This document shows, piece after piece, positions 35,548 through 44,977 of a stretch of 64,000 nt of DNA. The stretch covers positions 97,617,413 through 97,681,412 of the forward strand of contig OZ018318.1 in the NCBI GenBank assembly GCA_963969495.1, given 5' to 3'. The translations under genes were made by a program, and so were the position numbers. The notes beneath the pieces are model-generated. The model searched no databases. It was not told the origin of the DNA and saw nothing but the letters and a program-made list of their open reading frames with translations. Origin of the DNA: Ceratothoa steindachneri (lineage: Eukaryota > Arthropoda > Malacostraca > Isopoda > Cymothoidae). The number at the start of each line of letters is the position of its first letter. Within the stretch, counting starts at the first letter, position 1.

Positions 35548-36438
35548 AAGGTGTTTCAAAATTATATGTTCAAAGTTGGCGTATTGGTAGAACTGGTAAA
35601 AATCAGCAATCTTTCTTGTATGAGCATGTGTCCGCAAATGCATCGTTAAGGAGATATTAATTTTTCTCATTGGTTCTTAGGCAAAGATCAAGATTTTAGC
35701 AAAAAAAGTCTTATTTTCAGACTTGGCATTTTTTAGCCGTGAGGATGTTTTTAATTAGCATAATAATCATGAGTGGCATCATATTAACCCACGAATTGTG
35801 CAGGAGTGTGGATATCAACAAAGATTTGGAGTTTATATTTGGGCTGGAATTCTAGGTGACAAATGATTTGGTCCATACATGTTACCATCTCTACTCACAG
35901 GAAATGCCTATGGTATTTTTTTCATCAGAAGTTCTACCTGAACTTCTGCAAGATGAGCCATTGGTAGCAAAAAGAGAAAAGTGGTTTCCGCATGATGGAG
36001 CGCCAGCTCATTACCATCAAAATGTAACAGCCTAATTAAATAATGAATTTCTCAATCGCTGGATAGGAAGAAATGGTCCGGGTCATTGGCATGCAACAAG
36101 TCCTGATATGAACCCTCTTTGACTTTTTTCTTTAGGGACACATGAAAAACCTCGATTATTCGTAGTGTTCATGGAAATTTTAGGAGGAGGTTACAGCTTT
36201 GTGTTAACGTTGGAGGTTCTGACTTTAAACAGCTTAGGAATAATTAAAGTAAAAATTATAAATAGTTATCAAGAAATAAACTTTTTTTATAATTTTTTTT
36301 TATTTGGCCCACTTTTGCTAGATTTAAACTTTAAATATCTCCTTAACGATGCATTTGCGGACACATGGTCATAAAAGAAAAATTCTTATTTTGACCATTC
36401 TTACCCATATCCCAATTTTGAACATATATTTTTGAAAC

Positions 36439-36443
<5 letters not shown>
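35548..36443 (+). mobile_element. IS630/Tc1/mariner-type transposon relic with long inverted ends
   Basis: The left end AAGGTGTTTCAAAATTATATG and the complement of the right end (AGGGTGTTTCAAAAATATATG) match. Inverted similarity continues more than 100 bp, including CATGTGTCCGCAAATGCATC and GTTAAGGAGATATT in both arms. The flanks are TA repeats, consistent with TA target choice. The interior holds a broken transposase. Confidence 0.85.
35700..36165 (+). pseudogene. DDE transposase relic of the IS630/Tc1/mariner group
   Basis: Reading across stops gives FSDLAFFSREDVFN (first catalytic Asp), HHINPRIVQECGYQQRFGVY, IWAGILGDK, FGPYMLPSLLTGNAY, WFPHDGAPAHYHQNV (second Asp), RWIGRNGPGHW and TSPDMNPL (third acidic position region). 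These match the core of arthropod IS630-like transposases. The N-terminal DNA-binding region is missing and the frame is interrupted several times, so this copy cannot mobilise itself. Confidence 0.8.

Positions 36444-36506
<63 letters not shown>
36444..36506. repeat. (TA)n microsatellite
   Basis: TA repeat of about 60 bp between the right end of the DDE transposon and the truncated 5' end of PLE-3. Possibly the other half of the tract at 35,470, split by the transposon. Confidence 0.95.
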
Positions 36507-36508
<2 letters not shown>

Positions 36509-37245
36509 CTTCCAAAAGTACCTAAACTTAACATTCCACTTAGACCAATTTTAGCTTCTTACTCTCTTGTTACATATAAACTCTCTAAATATGTTTCCAA
36601 TTTACTTTCCGAGTTAACTACCGGACGATATACCTTAAAAAATAGTTTTTATCTCTTTAATAAATTAAAAGCACTTAATTTTTCTCCGTCTGAAATCCTA
36701 GTTAGTTATGATGTGGTATCACCTTTTACAAATATTCCAGTCAATGAGACTATTGATATCATCATTAATCTAGCTTTTAACAGTACCAACTCTTGTAACA
36801 ATTTCTCTTGTAAGGATTTTAAGACTATTTTAAAATTAATTTTCAATGAGAATTACTTCCTGTTTAATAACAATGCATACAAACAGATTGACAGAGTGGG
36901 TATGGGATCACCTATAGCCCCGATAGCTGCGAATATTTTCATGATTCTTCTTGAAAACAATTTCATGCAATATTGCTCTGCTAAATTTAAACCCATATTT
37001 TACCTGAGATATGTAGATGATTCATTAGCTATTTTTAATAATTTAGATCAAGCTTACCATTTTTTCAAATGTATAAACTCCTATCATCCGAACATTAAAT
37101 TTACAATAGAGATAGAAAAAGAATAAACTTCCATTTCTTGATATTTTTATTGAAAAATCAACCGATAATCTTGAAACCTCTATTTACCTACTTTCACTGT
37201 TGTAGGAATTAATTTTTTCAGTAACTGTGATTTAACCTATGGGGA
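36507..37245 (+). pseudogene. PLE-3 reverse transcriptase segment
   Basis: The frame opens as GLPKVPKLNIPLRPILASYS, then VSYDVVSPFTNIPVNETIDI, VGMGSPIAPIAANIFMILLE, and the active site FYLRYVDDSLAIFNN at about 37,000-37,030. Next comes NIKFTIEIEKE, a stop/frameshift at about 37,125, and FLDIFIEKS with the start of the thumb (TFTVVGINFFSNCDLTYGE). RT catalytic residues are intact. The N-terminal part of the protein is absent because of 5' truncation. Confidence 0.9.
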
Positions 37246-37655
37246 GAGGGCGTTTATGATATCTTTTCTTATTTATCAATATCATGCTGCATCTTGATTT
37301 TCTCTTTTATATTCGAATTTATTTATTTCTTCTTGACTGAAGTTGCCCCTTCAAACATTTGTCTTCCATTTATCTGACTCTTGGTATTCTTGTTGGCTGG
37401 GTTAGTTCTTGATCTTCGATTTCTTTCTGGATGTATCTTCATTTTATTGCATTTATCTTGAGTCTTTCCTTGAGTTGGTCCTTAAAGCACTTTCCTTTAC
37501 TTCCGTTTTTTTCTGGAGATTTCTTCATAAATGTTGTGGACTTTGAGCTTTGTCAGTCACTCTAGCCATTACGACACAGCTTAGTGCGTGTTGAGTTGGT
37601 AATTTAATGGGCTATTTATATTATCTTAGAAGAAATTTTTCTCTGATACATCTTC
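37246..37655. mobile_element. unidentified ~410 bp insertion in PLE-3
   Basis: PLE homology stops after TYGERAF and resumes with LNAIKTLIYRGYTICSN. The intervening T-rich DNA shows no motif. Its ends and target duplication could not be fixed. Confidence 0.55.
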
Positions 37656-37912
37656 GCACCCCTACAAACCCATAAACTCAATGCTATTAAAACTTTAATC
37701 TATAGAGGTTACACCATTTGTTCAAACTACTCATTAATCCACCAGGAATTCGAGATTATAAAAACGTACTTCAAAAATAATAGTTACCTCTTAAATCTAG
37801 TTGACAAATTAATTAACAATTTTCGTAATAAATTATACTTTCCACATTTTCCCTCATATGATGTTCCTATAAACAAAAAATATTTTGTTGTTCCTGAGTT
37901 AGGACCCCCTTA
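37656..37912 (+). pseudogene. PLE-3 connector segment
   Basis: The frame reads HKLNAIKTLIYRGYTICSNY, then SLIHQEFEIIKTYFKNNSY and INKKYFVVPELG. It is the thumb/connector between RT and GIY-YIG in PLE proteins. It is open until the GC-rich insertion begins. Confidence 0.8.
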
Positions 37913-38386
37913 ATAACACTGCGGCGGCCGCTCCCGGCGCCCACTGGTGCACTACCTCCTCTCCTGCCCAGCCACCGCCAGCCTCAGGCCAGAGCGAGCG
38001 CCAGCCCCTCTCCCTTTAAGAGGCACCCTACTCAGGGCACGAGAGTCAAGAGCCGCCCAGCTGGTCCGCCACACCCCAACAAACGAGCTGCTGGAGGTGC
38101 TGAGAACAGCACCCCCTCCGCGCTGATCGCCACCCGCGCTTAGCCGGGTGACGGGTGTTCAAGACCGCCACCACCCACTTGCAGCAGATAAGACACGCAT
38201 GGGACGCTCCACCACGTCTTACTGCATGCCAACACTGACGGGCTTTGTGTAATGTGTACGCTTATACTACGTCTATTTATATATTATTGTATCATACTAT
38301 TACTGTATTTGTATTGGAATATTTTTGTACTTGTATTAGATTATGTATAAATGTACGCTATTGCACAATAAACCTATACAATCAAT
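37913..38386. mobile_element. GC-rich insertion with (CAAT)n-like tail, likely 5'-truncated LINE or SINE
   Basis: It begins with a very GC-rich block (about 37,920-38,200) and changes to an AT-rich 3' part that ends AATAAACCTATACAATCAATC. A short tandem tail after an AATAAA signal is typical of 3' ends of non-LTR elements. PLE sequence resumes just after with LLKKYFLYTKFH. No coding motif was recognised, and composition differs sharply from the host PLE. Confidence 0.6.
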
Positions 38387-38700
38387 CAAATTGCTCAAAA
38401 AGTATTTCTTATATACTAAATTTCACATCACCTTCGTCAACCCTTTCTCTATAGGAAGTTTCTTCTCCTCAAAGGACAGGATTTCTCTCGAGATGAACAG
38501 CCACATCGTATATTTTTTTTCTTGTCCTCGTTGTTTGCAAGGAACTTACATCCGCAGTACTGTTAGCTCATTATATGAGATGTTTTGTTCCCATATTGAA
38601 ATAATTCACCGAAGTGGCAAAATCCTATCTAGGAAGGAGGTTTCTTCTGAATGCTTGATAAACAGCTTAAAAATTATCGGCCATCACACTAATTAATATA
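38387..38700 (+). pseudogene. PLE-3 GIY-YIG endonuclease segment
   Basis: The frame reads ITFVNPFSIGSFFSSKDRIS, then NSHIVYFFSCPRCLQGTYIR (the VY-x-x-x-C-x-x-C-x-x-x-YIG block with G changed to R), SSLYEMFCSHIE and HRSGK. Both cysteines of the PLE-specific pair are present, but the YIG glycine is lost. Confidence 0.8.
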
Positions 38701-39435
38701 GCCTGCGAATATTAGTATCTCTTCTTATAAAAATCAAATCTCCCACCCTCAACCACGATAATTCTTCTGTCCCCCTTCGAATTACTTAATTATATATTCC
38801 TATGTATTTACCAACCCATTCCCCTACCACAAAAAAGCACCTAACATAAATCAAAGTTTTCCTTTAACTTCCTCATTACTTAATTTCTCGTTTTGGGCTC
38901 TATCTCCAACTCCATTTGAAAAGCACTTCATTCTTAATTGTTTAGTTAATATTTTTAAACACTTGAATTTTTCTTTTACTTCATACCTTTAATTGACTTC
39001 CACCATCTTAAACTATTTAAATTGTTACTTCTTTGATTCAGATTAGTATTTATTTTAGTTTATACCTTCAGTCTTTAAAATTTTTTGGTCATTGTAGTCA
39101 CTGTTTTCTTAGTTTATTTGAATTGATTTATTAATTTATATTTTTAAATGCCTGTTTGTCTTTTGAGTATTTTTTTCATAAAATAGGTTATCACTCTTTT
39201 GATTCATTTCAGTACTTTTGTTATTTCTTTCAGTTTTTTAATTACTTTTTATTAATTTTCTTGTTTATGTCTTTTTGTGTATCTTTTAATCAATTTAGTT
39301 GTATACCCTTAATATTTTTTATAGGAAAAATATCACAACTTTCTTATTCCATTTAAACCTTTAGTTCAAATTCTTTTCCTTTTCATAACTTTAATGACTT
39401 TATAATTACTTTTTTTTACAATTTTAATCTTAGAA

Positions 39436-39465
39436 CCTGAAGATGGGCATGTTGCCAGAAACGTT
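39436..39465 (+). ncRNA. hammerhead ribozyme-like motif in the PLE-3 tail
   Basis: The sequence CTGAAGA, a short hairpin TGGGC-ATGTT-GCCA, then GAAACG matches the minimal hammerhead core (CTGANGA, stem II, GAAA) reported in terminal repeats of Penelope-like elements. Stem II is short with one bulge, as in those minimal ribozymes. Cleavage activity is not shown. Confidence 0.65.
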
Positions 39466-39532
39466 GTTTTCAAAAATTGCAATAAATATATGTACTTGAG
39501 CATCTTCTGCGCCCTTGCCTTCGCTGTGAAAT

Positions 39533-39695
<163 letters not shown>

Positions 39696-40249
39696 TTGCA
39701 CATTTTTTTGAAGACCATTGTGTATTTTTTTCCTTAATTAATTTCCCTTGGCAACTTTCTTCTATTCTAATTATCTTTTTAATTCTATCTTGTAGATGTT
39801 GAATCACTTGTCCAGTATTTATCTCTTTTGTAAATGAATGTGTTCGGAGCGTTTTGAAATGTTCTTGCCTCCTTTACCGATGTAATGGGTGGAGTGAGTA
39901 TCTGACAGAGTGGAAGATACCACTTAAAAATCGTTTTCCACAACTCTATCAGAGATTTTAAGATATGAGGGAGAAAAGCGAAGGGTGAATTAAAAAAATG
40001 TACAAAAGTATTCTTGTTATTAAAAGGCACGCGAGGTTAAAAACTATAAAAAGACTTTTTAGCTAACTGAAGGCAATTATCAATGAAATGAAAAGGCTGG
40101 CAAAGTTTATGGCCAATGTCAAAAATTTTCGAAACTTCAGTCAAAAAATTCAGTACTAACTACACAAAGTGTACGGAGAAACATTGAAGTAAAAATAAAT
40201 CTTTTGACTTTAATTTGGTGAGAGGAATAAAAGTGAATATATGAAGAAG

Positions 40250-41184
40250 TACGAGGGGCAGTCAATAAGTTTTGCAATTCGGATATAAGGAAACAGGATA
40301 TGAGGAAAAGTGTTTTATTATTTTTCAATATAACTACCCTCAACTTTAATGCATTTACGCTACTTGTCCCTGAGGCTTCGAATTCCCGACAACCAGAAAT
40401 CTCCCGACTGCTGTTCAATCCACTCCTGGACGGCGAGCTGGACATCTTCATCACCTCCAAACCGGCGTCCATGCAGTGCAGCCTTGAGCTAACGGAATAA
40501 AAAGGAGTCGCTAGGGGTCAGATCTGGAATGTAGGGGGGATGGTTGAGATCCTTGTATCGCATTCGTGTATGGCAGCTTGTGCAACTCTGGCCTTGTAGA
40601 CTTTGACGACGCTGAAGTCGATCATGGGGCGTGAAGTTTCTAGGGAACCAACGGGCAGAGACCTTGGTCATTGCCAAATTGTCGTGGATGATGTTGATAA
40701 TACTTCCATGTGATATTCCAAGTTCTCGCTCGATTTCTTTGACCTTCACCCGTCGACTTTCAAGGATCATCCTCTCCACACTGGCCATATTGTCCTCTTT
40801 AGTCATGTCTGACGGAACTCCTGCGCGAGGATCATCTTTAAGGGACTCACGACCATGGCAGAACTCCCTATTTCAGCAAGCAATGGTTTTATAGGAAGAA
40901 ACGGTGTCGGTGTACCCTTCACCCATGCTTTCATGGATCTCATTTGCATTCTTGCCTTTCTTGGTCAAAAGTTTGAGCACTGCGCAGTGCGCAACATTCT
41001 CCATTGTTAAAAAAGTTGTGACTGAGGATCTGCGATCAGCTACTGCTTCTTAAATAGACGAGGCAGTAGCGTGCGACTGCAGGTCCTGAATATTCATAAT
41101 TTGTCCTAACACCCTCACAAACAGCCATCCCCCTTCCTCTGTTTTTTCCTACCGATTCGCAAAACTTATTGCCCCCCCCTCGTA
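40250..41184 (-). mobile_element. mariner element, internally deleted, with TA target duplication
   Basis: The left end TACGAGGGGCAGTCAATAAG and the complement of the right end (TACGAGGGGGGGGCAATAAG) are inverted repeats that continue GTTTTGC-AATCGG-style. TA dinucleotides flank both ends. The inverted PLE-4b arm preserves the empty site: GAAGAAG-TA-TTAGTTGG here against GAAAAAG-AG-TTAGTTGG there. At about 935 bp it is shorter than usual full-length mariners (about 1.3 kb). Confidence 0.9.
40260..41005 (-). pseudogene. mariner transposase with catalytic core deleted
   Basis: The minus strand starts MENVAHCAVLKLLTKKGKNA with the first helix-turn-helix region, continues DPRAGVPSDMTKEDNM, ESRRVKVKEIERELGISHGS (second helix-turn-helix) and VSARWFPRNFTPHDRLQR. 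It then jumps to HTRMRYKDLNHPPYIPDLTP, SDSFLF and a C-terminal LHGRRF-GGDEDV region. The segment with the first two catalytic aspartates is missing; the third (PDLTPSD) remains. DNA binding could persist in principle, catalysis cannot. Confidence 0.85.
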
Positions 41185-41700
41185 TTAGTTGGTTTGCGAT
41201 AAACAGAGAAGAATTTTAAACCAGAAGGCGTGCGGTGTATTAATTAATCAAGGAAAGGAATACTTCTATGCTGTTCAATTTCAAGGGTAAATTTGATTGA
41301 AGGTACAAGGGAATTAAGTTTGTTCAAAAAAAGGAAAATATTTTCAGAATTGGGTCACAAGCAATGGATATCATCAATATAGCGAAACCAGATTATAGGA
41401 AAATCTACAATAGAATGGATGAAAACGGTTTCGAAAAATTCCATATATAAGTTAGATAAAACGGTGGATAAACAATTACCCATAGCTACCCAAATATTTG
41501 GCGAAAGAATTTACTATAGAAAGTAAATGCACAGTCTTTGGTACAGAGGGAGATTAATTCTAAGAAAAAATTAGAGGCTATAAGTAATTCAACGTTAAAC
41601 AATTTATCTTTCAGAAACTGAATAGATCATTAACTGGAACTTTAGTCACAAGGGAACAAACATCAAAGATAACAAGGGTGAAGTTTGAAGGGTAAGGGAT

Positions 41701-42765
41701 GGTATTAAGTAAATTCTTTCGCCAAAAATTTGGCTTAGATATGGGTAATTGCTTATCCACCGTTTTATCTAACTTATATATGGAATTTTTCGAAACGGTT
41801 TTCCACGCCTCTAAGGTAGATTTTCCTATAATCTGGTTTCGCTATATTGAAGATATATATACTTTGCTTGTGGCCCAATTCTGAAAATATTTTTCTTTTT
41901 CTGAACAAAATTAATTCCCTTGTACCTTCAATCAAATTTACCCTTGAAATTGAACAAAATTGAAGTATTCCTTTCCTTGATTTATTATACACCGCACGCC
42001 TTCTTGTTTCAAATTCTCTGTTCATCGGAAACCAACTAACTCTTTTTCTTATATGCACTTTTACTCCTCTCACTAAATTAAAGTCAAAAGATCTAATTTT
42101 ATTTCAATGTTTCTCCGTCGACTTTGTGGACATCGGCCATAAACTTTGCTATCCTTTTCATTTCATTAATACTCGTAAATGCCTTCAGTTAGCTAAAAAG
42201 TCTAATTATAGTTTGGAATCTCACGCGCCTTTTAATAACAAGACTACTCTTGTACTTCCTTTTTATTCATCCTTTGCTTTTCTCTTTCATATTTTAAAAT
42301 TTCTAGACATTTGTTTAGAATTTAACTATAATAATACTATCTCTAAACTATTAGTCAAAACGCCCCTTCCCCTACTGGTAATGTATCCTATGAGACAAAT
42401 TCTTTTTTTCTCCATACGGAGACAATCTTTTTGGGCTTGCGATCCTGTATAATTTACAATTATACATGTACGACCTGCCACAGTCGTTATGTAGGCCTTA
42501 AACTGGCTTACAATTCAACTGCAGGATCGCGAAGCACTTGGGTTTGTCTCATAGGACTGGTATTCCCATTTCTAAACCTGAAGCCTCTTCAATCAGGCAA
42601 CATTCAGAGTATCACCATTATCCTCTTAATTCTAATTCATTTACTATATTATCTTCAGCCTTAACTTCTCTCGATTTGAAAATCTTAGAGTCACTATATA
42701 TCATTAAAATAAATCCAAACCTAAATAATTACTCCTCCTCAATTAAATTAAGCACAATATAACCA
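41701..42765 (+). pseudogene. PLE-4b RT C-terminus and GIY-YIG endonuclease relic
   Basis: The reading begins SKFFRQKFGLDMGNCLSTVL, then WFRYIEDIYTLLVAQF (active site YIDDI changed to YIEDI), a frameshifted FTLEIEQN, SLESHAPFNNKTTLVL, SSFAFLFHILKFLD, and a GIY-YIG block YNYTCTTCHSRYVG followed across a frameshift by HLGLSHRTGIPISKPE. It ends LDLKILESLYIIKINPNLN, the usual C-terminal block, with a stop near 42,760. Confidence 0.82.
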
Positions 42766-43184
42766 ACCAACACTTCAATAGATTAACTAGCCAACCGACC
42801 AACCGAATAAATTTCATCAGTAGTTTTATATGTTTAGTTAGTTGATTTCTCAACTCCCACGATAAAGGTTAGTCCCTTTGTTCATTCTGATTTGTTTTCG
42901 TTTTTTTTTTTACAATTTAATATAATAGGTTATTTTTGTTTACTTCAGTAACTTTTAATATGTGATAATCAAGTCAGTTTATGTTATAATTTCACTTTCT
43001 ATTATATTTTTTTAAAATCACACTGGGTAATATTATTTAATTCTATATATTGTTATTAGTGTTTTTACTTTAATTTTAATAATTGTCAATTTTATTATTT
43101 TAACTTGCCTTCTTCCGCTTTTTCATGCATTCTTTTAACTGTTATCAATTAATGTTCCTTTCCCTTCTCATTAGTCGACATAGT

Positions 43185-43222
43185 CGCTGAAGATGGTCCT
43201 AGTAAAGGTCCGAAACGTCCGG
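43185..43222 (+). ncRNA. hammerhead ribozyme-like motif in the PLE-4b tail
   Basis: CTGAAGA is followed by a stem II in which GGTCC pairs with a downstream GGTCC copy with one central T-T mismatch, and then by GAAACGTCC. This fits the conserved PLE hammerhead core. It lies about 80 bp before the 3' TA tract. Confidence 0.65.
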
Positions 43223-43303
43223 CCAATAAATGATTAGTGTAATTACCTGGATCTTCATATTCCTGCTACATACCAGATTCTCAAGGAACAAATCAATTAC
43301 CAG

Positions 43304-43356
<53 letters not shown>
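43304..43356. repeat. (TA)n microsatellite
   Basis: TA repeat of about 50 bp directly at the 3' end of PLE-4b. Confidence 0.95.
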
Positions 43357-43357
<1 letters not shown>

Positions 43358-43559
43358 TTCTCTTACTCTCTCTCTCACTCGTATTTTAAAGTTTTTTAAC
43401 TCTTATGTCTCTTATTCAAAGCAATCACTGCCTATTACTGCTTCACTCCTAACTTTAGAATTGTGCTCCCTGACACATTGCAACATATTATGTTTGTTTA
43501 TTTTGTATTATAGGCCTAAATTGATCATTATATTGTGGTCAAAACTTTGAAAGTGAGAG

Positions 43560-43737
43560 GTATAAATTTAAAAAGTCTTAACCTTGCGTTAATTCTACGT
43601 TTTTTCCTGCCGTTAGTACTGTGGGGTGTTTGAGCACCCCAACTTTTATTTTTGTGAATAAAGCTTGTAAGTAACAAGGTCTGCTTACCAAAAGTCGCGT
43701 GGTCTCACTTATTCAAAACTTTCAATTATTCCAGGAT
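43560..43737. other. LTR-like or terminator-like spacer
   Basis: It contains a TATA-like GGTATAAATTTAAA, a hairpin GGGGTGTTTGAGCACCCC near 43,621-43,638, and AATAAAG shortly after. This arrangement resembles an LTR R-region, but no partner LTR or target duplication was found. Confidence 0.25.
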
Positions 43738-44066
43738 CAACATTTGGAGGACCTTGGCAATTATATCATTCGAATGATAATGTAAAACAACATAAATGTT
43801 TTAAATTTTGTTGGAATCGGCCAAATAGTTACTTTGGAATGCGAAAATAATTCTGCGGATAAACTTGGGAGAATTATATCATGCAAAAGAGAATGTAAAA
43901 CAGCATGAAGTTTTCAAATTTCGTTAGAATTGGCCAAATAGTTAGGGATTTACTACTAAAAAATTCCCAGGCTAACATTTAGAGAACTTTAGCAATTTTA
44001 TCATTCGAAAGATAGTATAAAAGAACATAATGTTTCAAACTTCCTTAGAATAAGCTAAACAGTTAT
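43738..44066. repeat. three tandem units of about 112-121 bp
   Basis: Units begin near 43,738, 43,857 and 43,971. Each holds a block like ATTATATCATTCGAA-GAT followed by TGTAAAACA-CAT, and ends with GAAT-GGCCAAATAGTTA-like sequence (decayed to AAGCTAAACAGTTA in the third). AT-rich and non-coding; followed by CCGACTGATAGACTGA. Confidence 0.75.
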
Positions 44067-44389
44067 GATATTATTTCCGAAACAAAAAAAAAGCAAAACG
44101 GGTACTGACCGACTGATAGACTGAGATATAGAGTCGCCCTTAAAGTTTTACTCATATCTTTGGTAAGGAAAGCAACATTATTCAAATGATTATATTTCAG
44201 TATTATTACATAGTACATTATTAGATAAACAAATCAAGACAATAACAATAATTTATTAGCAAAACTCTTTACTTTAAATACTTTTACTAAACTAATTTTA
44301 GAAATCAAAATTTATCCAAACTCATTACATTAGATCTTTTCACAAATCCATATCTAGAAACCATAAATCTCGCTTTTTTTTCAAACATC

Positions 44390-44970
44390 CTAATCACTCT
44401 GATTCATAACCTGATATTGTACTTTTGCACTTAATGGAACTGACAATAACTTGCTATGTTCTTTACACGAATCTTTATCACACTCGCTAGACACACTTTT
44501 CAACTTAGGATCGTGTGACCTGGGACAGAATGTACATCTCTTTGCCCCTTATGGGGGTAAGGTTGGCAAAGAGAAGGGCATTCTTGCAATATTATTTTTA
44601 TTCCTTCCCTGAGATCTTTCTTTAGACGCACATATGTTCTGCATTCTCGTCATCAGAGTACCGTCTATAAGATACATAGACACCTTCTTGATGAAGCTGC
44701 GGGTGTTTTCCTTTTACTGAGAGGTGTGGCCATATAGATATATGTAGGACGTCTTTTCATAGCAGCCCTCCCTATTTGGCTCGTTTTCTTTGGCTCGTGT
44801 TCTTGTGGTATATTATGAGGCGTCAAATCATACCAATTATAATCAGAAATACGAGTATGTTCATCCTCCTAAATGAAATCTCATTCGCTGTCATTTTCTC
44901 TATCACTTGCAACGCCAGCTTTGAACTCCAATTTCCGTATCCTTTCCATGTCTTTTTCAAAGTTATCCAT
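44390..44970 (-). pseudogene. piggyBac-like transposase relic, core deleted
   Basis: On the minus strand a splice-acceptor-like CCCTTACAG precedes ATG at 44,970, giving an acidic N-terminus (MDNFEKDMERIRKLEF, ASDRENDSE, ISDYNWYDL). After a frame change comes IKKVSMYLIDGTLM, like the C-terminal helix that follows the piggyBac core. The end is a cysteine-rich tail, KRCTFCPRSHDP, SECDKDSCKEHSK, matching the C-x-x-C...C-x-x-x-x-C-x-x-H layout of piggyBac C-terminal zinc fingers. The DDD catalytic core is absent. Single-copy evidence and heavy decay keep confidence moderate. Confidence 0.5.
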
Positions 44971-44977
44971 TTTGCAT

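Larger units (their letters stand above)
39696..41700 (-). mobile_element. Penelope-like element copy (PLE-4a), inverted partner of PLE-4b
   Basis: Minus-strand PLE sequence with a mariner inserted at 40,250-41,184. It includes FDVCSLVTKVPVNDL, FGxAMGNCLSTVLSNLYMEF, FRYIDDIHCL, FNNKNTFVHFF and AFLPHILKSLIE. The GIY-YIG part is not recognisable before the TA tract, so the 3' end is truncated or decayed. Sequence from about 41,500 leftwards is the inverted counterpart of 41,700 rightwards. Confidence 0.8.
41701..43303 (+). mobile_element. Penelope-like element copy (PLE-4b), plus-strand arm
   Basis: This 5'-truncated PLE runs from the RT palm to a hammerhead-bearing tail and ends at a TA tract at 43,304. 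It is an inverted copy of PLE-4a: for example, both carry AAATTCTTTCGCCAAA, the GCGTGCGGTGTAT/ATACACCGCACGC block and ACCTTCAATCAAATTTACCC. About 200 bp of unpaired PLE-4a sequence lies between the arms. Confidence 0.85.
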
